From Ustilago trichophora (lineage: Eukaryota > Basidiomycota > Ustilaginomycetes > Ustilaginales > Ustilaginaceae), in contig OOIN01000014.1 in assembly GCA_900323505.1 (NCBI GenBank), positions 124,001 to 188,000 on the forward strand: DNA of 64,000 nucleotides, given 5' to 3'. Positions within the stretch are counted from its first letter, which is position 1. Every line of letters starts with the position of its first letter. Shown one piece after another: positions 38,478 through 48,042 of this stretch. The position numbers were made by a program, and so were the translations under genes. The notes below the pieces were generated by a model that saw only the letters and a program-made list of their open reading frames with translations, ran no database searches and had not been told where the DNA came from.

Positions 38478-40997
38478 ATGGGTATCCAAGGTCTTCTGCC
38501 TTTACTCAAGGACATTCAGAGACCCGTCCACGTCTCGAGCTATGCCGCTAAGACACTCGGCGTCGATGCCTATGTCTGGCTCCATCGCGGCGCATATGGT
38601 TGCGCTCGCGAGATTGTCCTCGGTGACCCTACGCCACGCTACATTGCCCACGCACTCAGTCGCATTCGGATGTTGCAGCATTTTGGTGTCAAGCCTTATC
38701 TCGTCTTTGACGGCGACAAGCTTCCCGCCAAGAGAGGCACAGAAGATGATCGAGAACAGCGTCGCAGCGACAATCTGCGCCGGGCCAAGCAGCTAGAACA
38801 ACAAGGAAATATGCAGCAGGCCAGAGACGTGTACGGTAAATGTGTTGATATCACTCCCGAGATGGCGTTCCAGCTCATCAAGGTGCTGAAGGAGGAAGGC
38901 ATCCCGTATGTTGTTGCGCCCTACGAGGCGGATGCTCAGCTAGCATATTTGGAAGCAGAGGGCTTGATCGATGGCGTGATTACAGAGGACTCGGATCTGT
39001 TGGTGTTTGGTTGCAAGACGGTGCTCTTCAAGCTGGACCAGGCGGGAAATGCGGTAGAGATGCTACAGCAGAGGTTCTGGACCAACAGGCAAATCGCACT
39101 CTCCGGCTGGACCACAGTCGAGTTTCGTCAGATGGCCATCCTCTCGGGCTGCGATTACCTGCCCAGCATCGTGGGTATGGGGCTCAAGAACGCACATCGC
39201 CTGCTCAGGAGGTACAAGACGGTCGACAAAGTGTTGCAGGCGGTTCGACTCGAAGGCAAGATGCGTGTACCACCCACCTATTCACGCGAATTTCGCAAGG
39301 CCGAGCTGACTTTTGTTCATCAGAGAGTGTTTGACCCACGCTCGCAGAAGCTGGTCACGCTCACTCCGCTGCCAGACGGAACGCACGATGATATGCTGCC
39401 CTTTATCGGAGCTGCCATGGACGACCAGATCGCCAAGGGCGTGGCAGAGGGGATGATCGATCCCATTGCAAGGACACCCATCGTAGACCGCGTACCAAAA
39501 CCTCTCAACACACGCAGCAGCTCAGTCAACAATATCGTCTCCAAATTTGCCTCGACAAGCACACCCTCTTCACCACACATGCTGCAGAGGAGCACAACCG
39601 CGCCGACCACGTTTTCGGCGAATCAAGCCAGCAGTAGCAGCAGTAGCATCTTCTACCGTGCATCCGTGGGAGCAGGTTCGTCCATTTTCACAGCAAAGAA
39701 GAAGGTGGTTAGCAATGAGACGGGTCTGCAGAGCCTGAAGAACTTCTTCGGAGGCTCGCAGAGCAAGTCTACCGGCAGCAGCAAGGACAAGAGTGAGCCA
39801 AGCAAGGGGAAGGAGGAACGCATGCCGCTTGCGCCTCGAGATACCAATCGAGTTTCACATTCGAATCCGGTGCCGACTCCGTGTTTTGAAGCGAAGGAAG
39901 TCGAGGCAAAGCCAACACAGAGCAAGTTCTTTGCTCGTAAAGTAACTTCAACACCTACCAAAATCCCTGCTCTCTCGCAAGATGCAAAACTAGATCACGC
40001 ATATTTGCATCTCGGAGGCCAGCTGACACCGCCGAAAGCTCGACAGGATCCAAACGATTCGGGCTACTGGGACGATGATTGCCACGACATGCACGATTTT
40101 GTCAGGTCAAGCAGTCCACCTCAACCCTTGACAGCGAGAGAATCGCAACCGCTCGTAATGGACACGCAGGAGCTCTGGCAGGATACCACAGCAGAAGCTA
40201 GCAGCAGAGTGGAAAGCGTCGTTGCTACACAAGCTGTCATCGAAAGCACAGCATCATCTTCAAGCGCAGTCGTGGTGGTACCACAGACACCTTCAAGAGG
40301 GAGGAAGAGGATGCATTCGGCCTCGACCGAGTGCGATGCGATCCTGTCCTCGCCAGAAAGTGCGATTGGGAGCGGATTCATTTCCTCCCCTGCTTCTTCG
40401 TCTGTTCGAGGTGAAGCGCCAGGTGCGGAGACTGGTGCGATGGATGGTGGCGAGTCGGATTCGATGCTTAGTTCGCCGCTCCTGGCTTGCCGACATCCAA
40501 AGCAGAGTGCAAGCGAGGAAGAGGATGACGAAGTGCAAGCCGAGCCTGTTACACCGCTAGCTATGCGGAATGGCAGCCTGCGTAAACCGATGCTGCATAC
40601 AAGCGCTAGTATGTCCAAGCTTGAAGCGTACCGCTATTCATATACCCCTCGACAGCAGCATCAACAGCAGCAGCAAGATCAGCAGAAAGAGAGTGGAAGG
40701 GCAACACTCCCGAGACGGTCAACAGACGCAACTCCAGCAGCGGCAAGTAGCACAGCAATTGGTTCTGGTATGTCGCCGTCTGTGCTCAAGCTGGCCGCCA
40801 GTACAAGTACGCCACTGACAGCGAGTAGACCGAGCAAGCTTCTCAAGCGTAGTCCGACGCTGCTGCTGGGCGAAGAGGATGAGGATAATGATCCGAGGAA
40901 CAACAAGAGTGGAGGCACTGGTGGACTGTTTGACAGGTTTAGATTCAGTGAAAGTGCCCCTGCGGCTTCTACTTTGACTCGACAGCTTCCTTTTTAA
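38478..40997 (+). CDS. EXO1: Exonuclease 1 (Rad2/XPG family 5'-3' exonuclease)
   Basis: Single exon, 839 residues. MGIQGLLPLLKDIQRPVHVSSYAAK opens the XPG-N domain, with GVDAYVWLH and VFDGDKLPAK carrying metal-binding Asp residues. The XPG-I part has VAPYEADAQLAYLE and ITEDSDLLVFG, followed by AILSGCDYLPSIVGMGLKNAHRLL, the helix-hairpin-helix region. The catalytic half ends near 350; the rest is Ser-rich and disordered. GLQSLKNFFGG near 415-424 resembles a degenerate PCNA-binding box. Exo1 acts in mismatch repair, end resection and replication restart. A CAG-encoded Gln run is near 724-735. High confidence from continuous family motifs. Confidence 0.95.
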   Translation: MGIQGLLPLLKDIQRPVHVSSYAAKTLGVDAYVWLHRGAYGCAREIVLGDPTPRYIAHALSRIRMLQHFGVKPYLVFDGDKLPAKRGTEDDREQRRSDNLRRAKQLEQQGNMQQARDVYGKCVDITPEMAFQLIKVLKEEGIPYVVAPYEADAQLAYLEAEGLIDGVITEDSDLLVFGCKTVLFKLDQAGNAVEMLQQRFWTNRQIALSGWTTVEFRQMAILSGCDYLPSIVGMGLKNAHRLLRRYKTVDKVLQAVRLEGKMRVPPTYSREFRKAELTFVHQRVFDPRSQKLVTLTPLPDGTHDDMLPFIGAAMDDQIAKGVAEGMIDPIARTPIVDRVPKPLNTRSSSVNNIVSKFASTSTPSSPHMLQRSTTAPTTFSANQASSSSSSIFYRASVGAGSSIFTAKKKVVSNETGLQSLKNFFGGSQSKSTGSSKDKSEPSKGKEERMPLAPRDTNRVSHSNPVPTPCFEAKEVEAKPTQSKFFARKVTSTPTKIPALSQDAKLDHAYLHLGGQLTPPKARQDPNDSGYWDDDCHDMHDFVRSSSPPQPLTARESQPLVMDTQELWQDTTAEASSRVESVVATQAVIESTASSSSAVVVVPQTPSRGRKRMHSASTECDAILSSPESAIGSGFISSPASSSVRGEAPGAETGAMDGGESDSMLSSPLLACRHPKQSASEEEDDEVQAEPVTPLAMRNGSLRKPMLHTSASMSKLEAYRYSYTPRQQHQQQQQDQQKESGRATLPRRSTDATPAAASSTAIGSGMSPSVLKLAASTSTPLTASRPSKLLKRSPTLLLGEEDEDNDPRNNKSGGTGGLFDRFRFSESAPAASTLTRQLPF

Positions 40998-41455
40998 CTC
41001 CTGCAGCAATGGACAGACATCGTTATCATCATCATCATCATCGTTGTTTATCATTCAAGATTATGAGCACGTGCATGTATGTGCTTGTGAGTATGTGTGT
41101 GTTTCAGGTGTCGGTGTAATATGGAAAAAGAGAAACGCGGCGCGTACTGTAGCAAATGCCTCGTCGGAGAATATTGTTTTCCGACGCGGCTTTCGCATTT
41201 CCAACGCCTCACGACACAGTTACCGATGACAAAAATCCGGAATCGATTACACAAAAAATAAAAATAAAAAGAAAAAAGGTGCAGCAGCAGCTGACCATCT
41301 TGGCGTGCATAATCCTACGTCCGTGAATGCACTCGAAATGAAATCGCCCAAACAGCCAAACAGTTTTGCCCTCAACAAGATGGATACTTAACTTCCTACC
41401 ACCATCACGACCACCACCACCATCACTTCCATACTCTTTCAGAACTAAATCCAAG
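40998..41455. other. Intergenic: EXO1 3' region and GT90 promoter
   Basis: An ATC/CAT trinucleotide tract (41021-41043), a TG-rich stretch (41075-41105) and a TACTGTA at 41145-41151. No gene. Confidence 0.55.
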
Positions 41456-42877
41456 ATGGCTCCACCTCGTCGAGGGGTCGATCTCCAATCCGTGCAGGGT
41501 GCCCCCATGGCCGGCTTTGGCGCCATCTTTGTCGGCCTCTGTTTGGTGTTTTCCATCATCCCGCTCTCTACCATTTTCCCTAACTACCTCACATCTACAC
41601 CCGCACCATCGCTGCAATCCAGTCAACCTTCGCTTAGCCCCCGAATGAGAGACGATCTCAGCTTCGATCAGCGCAAGTGTAGATCCGAATTCTCGTTACT
41701 CTATCCGCAGCTGACGGAAAACGAAGTCATGTGGAAGACGAAAGGTGGCATTCGGTATTCCGACGTGCAGAATGCTGCGCAGAACTGTAGACATGGTTGT
41801 GTACACTTGGTCATCAAACATGGCCAGATTTTCATTCGAGCTCAGGTCAAGGATTGGCAAAGTAGAGTGAGGAGCACATTGCAGTTGCTGGCAAGTGCGT
41901 ATCAGGGAGCGAGCGAGGATGAAAAGGCTTTGATTGAGGGTACGGAGCTCGTGATCAGTACTGCTGATTTTGACGGATTTACCGATCCAAAGGGAAGCCG
42001 TGGTGCCGGTTGGGTGCTGGATAAGAGGACAGACGATCGTTCAGGCCAATATTTGTTTCCCGACTTCTCCTTTGCCAGTTGGCCCGAAGCAGGTATCCCT
42101 TCCTACCAGGAGTTCCGCCGTCAAGCTGAACAGGTCAACGCCGAGACTCCATGGCATTCCAAATCCAATCCTGCCTTCTGGAGAGGCGACGCTCTGCTAG
42201 GTAACAACATCAAACCTCGAGAATCTCTCCTCTCGGTTGCTACCGGTCCCACCACCGAATCCTGGTCAGACGTCAAACGAACTAGTTTCTGGGAAGAAGG
42301 CCCTTCCATCGGAAAAATCGTCTCTGCACCCGAACACTGCAGACACAAATTCCTCATCCATTCGGAAGGCGTAGCCTACTCGGGTCGCTCCAAATTCATC
42401 CTCTCCTGCGCAAGCACCGTCCTCATGCACACCCTACAATGGACACAACACTTCCATCCCGCCCTCATCTCCTCCCCCTCCTCCCCAGATCAAAATCACA
42501 TCCTCCTCCCAGGAACCTATTTCGAACACCTACCCGAAACAATGCAAAACCTCATCCAGCAAGAAACTCAATCTACTTCCTCCTTCGAGCTTACAACCGC
42601 CGAAAGAATCGCAAGAAACGCAAAACGTACTTTGACAGATAGATATCTAACCCCGGCAGCTACAGCATGTTATATTCGTGCCGCACTTATTAGTTATTCT
42701 AATATCCTCGTTCGTTCAACTTGGCCTAATCATCACGGTCCTGATTTAGTCCAAGGCTCCGGAGTCAAACCTGGCGCTGGAACTAGCAAAGGTACTTTGA
42801 AGGCTTTAGGTGTAAAAGGTGATGTAGAGTTGGGTGTCTGGCAAAATTTAGGTCAGCCTGAATGGCCACCGAAATAG
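41456..42877 (+). CDS. CAP10/GT90-family glycosyltransferase-like protein (type II membrane)
   Basis: Single exon, 473 residues from ATG 41456; the frame is open upstream only to a TTG. After a short cytosolic N-terminus one transmembrane segment follows (about 21-40, FGAIFVGLCLVFSIIPLSTIF), so a Golgi lumen catalytic part is expected. PEAGIPSYQEFRRQ, WRGDALLGN, KFLIHSEGVAYSGRSKFILSCASTVLMH and the C-terminal YIRAALISYSNILV match the lipopolysaccharide-modifying (CAP10, Pfam GT90) domain. Family members transfer xylose or glucose; in Cryptococcus CAP10-type proteins are needed for capsule. The acceptor here cannot be told. Codon usage near the 3' end is less GC-rich than at the start. Confidence 0.88.
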   Translation: MAPPRRGVDLQSVQGAPMAGFGAIFVGLCLVFSIIPLSTIFPNYLTSTPAPSLQSSQPSLSPRMRDDLSFDQRKCRSEFSLLYPQLTENEVMWKTKGGIRYSDVQNAAQNCRHGCVHLVIKHGQIFIRAQVKDWQSRVRSTLQLLASAYQGASEDEKALIEGTELVISTADFDGFTDPKGSRGAGWVLDKRTDDRSGQYLFPDFSFASWPEAGIPSYQEFRRQAEQVNAETPWHSKSNPAFWRGDALLGNNIKPRESLLSVATGPTTESWSDVKRTSFWEEGPSIGKIVSAPEHCRHKFLIHSEGVAYSGRSKFILSCASTVLMHTLQWTQHFHPALISSPSSPDQNHILLPGTYFEHLPETMQNLIQQETQSTSSFELTTAERIARNAKRTLTDRYLTPAATACYIRAALISYSNILVRSTWPNHHGPDLVQGSGVKPGAGTSKGTLKALGVKGDVELGVWQNLGQPEWPPK

Positions 42878-42960
42878 GTACAGTAGGGTGGGTACGTATT
42901 GAATGATTGATGGACATTGTTTTTTTTTTCTTCTTTTTTTTCATTTTGATTTCTGTTCAA

Positions 42961-43268
42961 GCCTTGTTTGTGTTTGTGTGTGTAAAAGAGATAAGTGAGC
43001 ATTGATGAAAGTGGTTAAGAGAGAGAAGCGATTTCTATTCAGCCTTGTGTAGGTTTGTGTGTGTAACAGACAAGTGAGCATTGATGAAAGGGGTTAAGAG
43101 AGAGAAGCGATTTCTATTCAGCCTTGTGTAGGTTTGTGTGTGTAACAGACAAGTGAGCATTGATGAAAGGGGTTAAGAGAGAGAAGCGAATTCTATTCAG
43201 CCTTGTGTAGGTTTGTGTGTGTAACAGACAAGTGAGCATTGATGAAAGGGGTTAAGAGAGAGAAGCGA
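42961..43268. repeat. 79-bp direct tandem repeat (minisatellite, four copies)
   Basis: Copies begin with GCCTTGT at 42961, 43042, 43121 and 43200. Spacing is 81, 79 and 79 bases. Copies 2 and 3 are nearly identical, copy 1 is diverged, copy 4 is cut short at 43268. Each unit contains TTTGTGTGTGTAA and AGCATTGATGAAAGGGGTTAAGAGAGAGAAGCGA in order. The array lies between the convergent ends of the GT90 and Pmp3-family genes. Confidence 0.95.
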
Positions 43269-43313
43269 TGCAGGGGTAAGATTGGAAGAAAATACAATAG
43301 TGTGCTAAGAAGA

Positions 43314-44216
43314 TTAAAATTCGTGAGAGAAGATGTCGTCTTCTCTTGTTGTTCTACTAAGATTGACGTTTTGTGTATGCTGATGTTGGTGTTGGTTTTT
43401 TCTTGCTTCGGTGCTTGTGTAAGGTGAAAAAGAGCGGTATGGATCTTCGGGGGTGACAACACCGTCATTGTTTGTACTGCTAATAGTGGAGATGGTGCTT
43501 GTTGATTTGATTCTTTTGAGGTGTTTCTTTGATTCGTCTTGTGACCAGATGTGGTTTTCAAGTGGTGTTGTTGGTGTTGCTGAAGAGCGTTTGAAGGGGT
43601 TAAGTTTGGATGATTTTTTCGAGTGGCTGGTTGAGTGACCATGAGAGTAGTAGTTTGTATTTGACTGTGTGGTGGGTGGGTCTTGGTTGATCCATTGATC
43701 AGGTTCTAGTAAACCTGTCTTGTGTTCCCTAACCTCACCCGGAGCATGAACGTTCCAAGGAGCAGTAATTCGCTCTCGATCCTCCCTAACTTCCACATCC
43801 ACCTCCTCCTCAACCACATGCGCATTACCATCATCATCATAAACCACCCTCTGACTAGGAGGCAATCGATCATTAAACCTCCCCGTCCAAGCCCTCTTCT
43901 TCATCAGCTTCTTTGCCGGTCGATCATCCACCAAACCATACCTAATTGCCCATTTTGGCGTCCTAGCTTTGGTATCGTTGTTGCGTACGTTTTGAATAAA
44001 CCAATTGTGTATGTGTCCTGGAATGATTCCACAAATGGTGAGCAGAACGTTGATAAAGAAATCTTTGCCAATTCCAAATCGAATCGCGACGGCGAGAGGC
44101 GGGAATAGAAAGCCAAGAAGGACGATCAGACCAGTGAATCCGTAATGATTCTTCCAGGAGAAATCGATCTTGCCATCTTCGGTTCTAGGAACGCCGTTAC
44201 GCAGAAGTTTGGACAT
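43314..44216 (-). CDS. Pmp3/UPF0057-family membrane protein with long hydrophilic tail
   Basis: Single exon, 300 residues from ATG 44216. GFTGLIVLLGFLFPPLAVAIRFGIGKDFFINVLLTICGIIPGHIHNWFI (about 26-75) is the two-helix Pmp3 domain. Usual Pmp3 proteins have only about 55 residues; this one carries a hydrophilic extension of about 225 residues, His/Ser/Thr-rich, with a stretch of acidic VVEEEVDVEVRED. Yeast relatives with tails (Sna2, Sna3, Sna4) are vacuolar or endosomal, Sna3 through a PPxY motif; I see no PPxY here. Role in membrane potential or trafficking is inferred from family. Its 3' end is next to the minisatellite. Confidence 0.88.
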   Translation of the reverse strand: MSKLLRNGVPRTEDGKIDFSWKNHYGFTGLIVLLGFLFPPLAVAIRFGIGKDFFINVLLTICGIIPGHIHNWFIQNVRNNDTKARTPKWAIRYGLVDDRPAKKLMKKRAWTGRFNDRLPPSQRVVYDDDGNAHVVEEEVDVEVREDRERITAPWNVHAPGEVREHKTGLLEPDQWINQDPPTTQSNTNYYSHGHSTSHSKKSSKLNPFKRSSATPTTPLENHIWSQDESKKHLKRIKSTSTISTISSTNNDGVVTPEDPYRSFSPYTSTEARKNQHQHQHTQNVNLSRTTREDDIFSHEF

Positions 44217-45453
44217 TGTTCACAACAAGAGTGGCGGTTGTGAAAAGGTTGGCAGCTGCGGCTGTTCTGTTGCTGTGTGTATGAGGGGGTGTCTATGGAA
44301 GAACAAGTCTGTTGAAATCGCAGGTATATGTCTATCTGTATGGACGGTTGGATAGTTGGATGGTGGTAAGATGTTAAGATGAGTCCAGATGAAAAAGTGC
44401 AGTATCAATCGAGGGATCAGAAGGAGGGGGAAAGGGCATATGAAGCGCAGGGCTGTATTTGCGGGGTACCCTCACGCTGTATGCTGCGCAGCAGCAGCAG
44501 TATCAGCAGCAGTGGAATCGAGGGTACTCTACGCCAAGACCTACAACTCTAACCTAACCAGCTGCCACCCTAACACAAGCCAAGGCACAAGTCTCAGCTA
44601 AACTTAGCTCCAAAGGGTCCCCTTGCCCAGCCCTGTGTCACTGGCTGTTGGCCTGAACAAGCCCCTCTCTCTATCTCTTGGCAATACCGGCGGAATAACC
44701 ATCGCGGGCCAGGCAGTGACGTACAGTACAAAGGCTCTGAACCCCGACAATTCGCCCTTCTACAATCACCGGTCCCTCTCTTAACATTAGATCGGGCACT
44801 ACTATCACTATATACTATATGGCTTAACCACTAGGCTGGAAGGGCGGAATAACCTTCTCCGACAAATCAAACCTCCTCGTCCCCAAACTCTCGGTTATCA
44901 TGTCGCACCATGCGGTCTCCCTTTTTTTTCTTTTTTTTTCTTCTTTTTTTTTTCTTTTTTTTTTCACAGACACAGAAATCGTTCCTGAATTTACAGTTAA
45001 AAATAAACATTTTTTAAAAAAAGAGGCGGAGTTCGACAAGATCTTGGCGCTTCTGTGCGTCATTTGGCATACAAAATACTGTACTGTTGGACAGAAGCGA
45101 GCTCAAAATTCAAAGAGGAAACCCTGGACCAGCTGAAACACGTCTCAAGAATATCAGCGTGGACATGAGAGAAAGCAAAAGATGCAAATTCTGCCAGTGA
45201 ACAACCACAAATACAGTACAATGGTGCGGTGGGAATGATAAAGCTACTTTTCATTGAGAAAACAAGTGGTGTGGTGATGTTGTAAACTAATGGCAAGCTA
45301 TGCAAGGCTGCCAAGAAGATGAGAAGTGCAAGATTAAGAGAGAGACTTTTTGGAAGATTCATCGTTGATACGATGGACTCGAACGAAGGTAGCGCCGGTG
45401 CAAGATCGGGAAAGATCTTGATAGCAGAGCTGGACTAGTGCGGTGACAGGGTC
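44217..45453. other. Intergenic: promoter of the Pmp3-family gene and 3' region of a secreted-protein gene
   Basis: A CAG-rich tract (44485-44516), a long T-rich tract (44921-44966) and TACTGTA/TACAGTA motifs at 44722, 45077 and 45212. No gene recognised. Confidence 0.55.
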
Positions 45454-46632
45454 TCAGAAGCTAGGCATGTCTCCACCGCCGCCATATTTGATACCCCCTG
45501 CGCCTTCGCCATGTGCACTGTCGCCTCCTTGTTTGCTATCGCCGTAAACCTTAGACTCGCCGCCTTTCTTCTCGTCGCCGCCCTTTTTCTCGTCACCACC
45601 CTTCTTGTCTCCGTGCTCTTCGCCCTTGCCAGATCCGCCGCCCATGCCAGACTTTTTGTCGTCGTCCTTCTTGCCAAAGTCGGGTTTGCCTTGCTCGCCG
45701 TGTTCCTCAGAACCTTTCTTGCCCACGCCCCCATATCCTTCAGATCCTTCACCCTTCTTGCCTTCGCCGCCGTGCTCTTCACCACCCTTCTTGTCCCCGT
45801 GCTCCTCTGAACCTTCACCCTTGCCATCCTTCTTGCCCTCGTCGCCGCCTTTGGGGAATTCGGGCTTCTCAGGTTCGCCGTGCTCCTCGGGAACTTTCTT
45901 TCCCTCGCCACCCATCAGGTCAGACTTCTTGCCATCGTCGCCAAACCCTTCTTTGCCAAATTCGGGCTTGCCAGACTCGCCATGTTCGTCAGAGCCAAAT
46001 TTCTTGTCGTCCTTGCCAGATTCCCCATGCTCGTCAGAGCCTTTGCCGGATCCATCAGATGGTCCATGTTCTTCGCCGCCTTCTTTGGCGCCATAGCCTC
46101 CACCAGATTTGCCTTCATCTCCTTTGCCGTGTTCTCCCCCCTCACCACCGCTAGGCTTATCTTCCTTGCGCTCACCGTGCTCACCGCCTTCTTCTCCGCC
46201 CTTGACCTTTCCTCCCATCTCGCCGTGCTCATCCTTACCAGATTCGGGGCCTCCTTCCTCCTTGCCTTCAGAGCCACCGTAGGAATCTTTAGTCTCGGAC
46301 TTGCCACCGTAGGATTTCTCTTTGCCGTAGCCTTTTCCACCTTCGTCTTTCTTGTAGCCAAAGGGGGGACCGTGTCCCTTGGAGACGCTCTTGAGTTCGA
46401 GGTCCTTGATGGAAAGTTTGGAAAACTCTTCCTTACCATCCTTGCCAGCGACAAGAATGATGTCGTAATATCGGCGTTTGAGCTGGGCTGCGATGCCATT
46501 GGCGCGGGGCTCGATTGGGTGAGCGTTGGTGGAAAGCAGAGCCTGACTGGCCGAGACGGGGCGCGCGTCGGTGCAAGCGACCAGAGCGACAAGCGCGAGA
46601 AGAGCCTTGAAGGAGATGGAGAGAAGAACCAT
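45454..46632 (-). CDS. Secreted Gly/Glu/Lys/His-rich repetitive protein with Kex2-type site
   Basis: Single exon, 392 residues from a true ATG at 46632. Residues 1-23 are a signal peptide (MVLLSISFKALLALVALVACTDA). The next 60 residues contain AAQLKRRYYD, a dibasic site of the type cut by Kex2 in the Golgi. From about residue 85 to the end the chain is low complexity: repeats built from GEEHG, SDEHGESGK, KKGGDEKKGG and related units, with no Cys. Such proteins occur in fungal cell walls and as repetitive smut effectors; Kex2 sites within repeats, as in repellents, are not seen. The His/Glu/Asp-rich repeats could bind metal ions; this is speculation. I do not recognise a named gene. Confidence 0.8.
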   Translation of the reverse strand: MVLLSISFKALLALVALVACTDARPVSASQALLSTNAHPIEPRANGIAAQLKRRYYDIILVAGKDGKEEFSKLSIKDLELKSVSKGHGPPFGYKKDEGGKGYGKEKSYGGKSETKDSYGGSEGKEEGGPESGKDEHGEMGGKVKGGEEGGEHGERKEDKPSGGEGGEHGKGDEGKSGGGYGAKEGGEEHGPSDGSGKGSDEHGESGKDDKKFGSDEHGESGKPEFGKEGFGDDGKKSDLMGGEGKKVPEEHGEPEKPEFPKGGDEGKKDGKGEGSEEHGDKKGGEEHGGEGKKGEGSEGYGGVGKKGSEEHGEQGKPDFGKKDDDKKSGMGGGSGKGEEHGDKKGGDEKKGGDEKKGGESKVYGDSKQGGDSAHGEGAGGIKYGGGGDMPSF

Positions 46633-48042
46633 GGCGAAACAAAATGTATCGAGGAGCGTTTTGTATGTGGTCTTATTGTTCTGAGAATTTCGTTTTCTAG
46701 AATAGCTCTATGGAAATGAAGTGGATGTAAGGTCGAGGTATATGTATTGGTTCGAAGACGAGATGGCAAGGATGACCACGACCTTGACATGCTCCTTTAT
46801 ACATTTCTAGGCCCATAACGCTGCGCAGAACCAATGCTGGATGGATTTGTACTTGGTTGAGCCAATGTTTCGCAATACAGCCTCATCGGGGCTGTACTGG
46901 GCCTCTCTGCCCGCTGTCTTCAAGGCCTCTTTCGCCGGCTTGGGCTAGACGTCGTCATGGCGATGAAGCACTGATTCGGTGGCGTGAGCATGTTGCCTTC
47001 GAGAACAGTGTCGATCGATCCGCCGCAAGCATTTCGGCACGAAACTTGTCTTCATCGGCATCACCCGACTATCCTGATGGTTGAGAGGATCGTGTCAATG
47101 GCGAACAAGTGCAAAATCGAAATGTCCGTGCCAACACTCCGATGAGGTGTTATGAGGGTCTTTCTTTTTTTAAGGTTAGTGTGAGGAAAGAATTTACATC
47201 GGTGCTCAGCCGATAGTAGATGGTGTAGCCGTACTCGCAGAGGTCTGGTTTAGCACTAAATTCATGTCAGAGGTTAAGTTGGCTCTTCTGTCAAGACGTG
47301 GTGGCGTGAGACTATTTCGATGTCGGCAGACCCCGATATTGGACCGTAGCCGGAGAATCAACTGCATCCTTCCGATCTTTGAGCAGCAGCGGCGGCGCGA
47401 GGATCCGAAGCTGTGAGAACTTTGCACCGTGTTGGAACCGTGGTCAGAGTTCATGAAACGATTCTACTCATCGTCGGATTCAAGTCTTCCTCTATCGCAA
47501 AATGAAGATCGAAGTCTTCCTCTGTCGCAGGATAAAGATTGACACGCGCTTTATCCGCTCGCGCGTCACGCTTCGTAGAGAAAGACTTTCAGGGGCTTGT
47601 TCACCTGCGACGCCTTTTTTTCTGGATTTTTCACAACCAACACGCAACACCTCGACACCCTGCAAGACTCGTGGCACATTTCGCGGCTCTGGCCGGCAAA
47701 CACAGATTTCCAGCCTTGCCGCTTGGACCCTTGAGTTTGCGAACAAGGCCTCACCTCACCCGCTGTTTGACTTGCTCATCTCGTCGCCATCATCATCAAC
47801 ATCATCACCACCATCACCACCACCATCACAACCATAACTTGACTCTGGCGCGGCTGTTGCGCAATGCAAATGGCTACTTTCCTCAGCATGTCACAACCGT
47901 CGACATCAGAATTGTTCTTCTAGCATCTGCTCTCATCGGCTCTTCCGATAGACTTGTCCGGTCTCCCAAACGATAAGCCACAAATCATCCTCGTGACGTC
48001 AAGGAAGCTCCGTCGGGGTCGGAGATCCCTACTTGACAGAAG
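46633..48042. other. Gene-poor upstream region between the secreted-protein gene and the sorting nexin
   Basis: Both flanking genes start here, pointing away. It contains a 30-bp duplication (47482-47541) and an ATC/ACC trinucleotide tract (47785-47835). Overlapping weak ORFs near 47500-48000 have no domain. Confidence 0.5.
47482..47541. repeat. Imperfect 30-bp tandem duplication
   Basis: Two adjacent copies begin AAGTCTTCCTCT at 47482 and 47512 and differ at a few positions. It is located about 0.5 kb upstream of the sorting nexin ATG. Confidence 0.7.

Noticed and set aside
37794..38489. 231-codon minus-strand open frame with a Cys-rich run opposite the EXO1 promoter
   Set aside because: The Cys run is just the complement of an ACAGCA repeat; no domain, and the frame overlaps the SmD1 and EXO1 starts.
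45880..46719. Plus-strand open frames opposite the repetitive secreted protein
   Set aside because: They are low-complexity antisense translations; the minus strand has ATG, signal peptide and stop in order.
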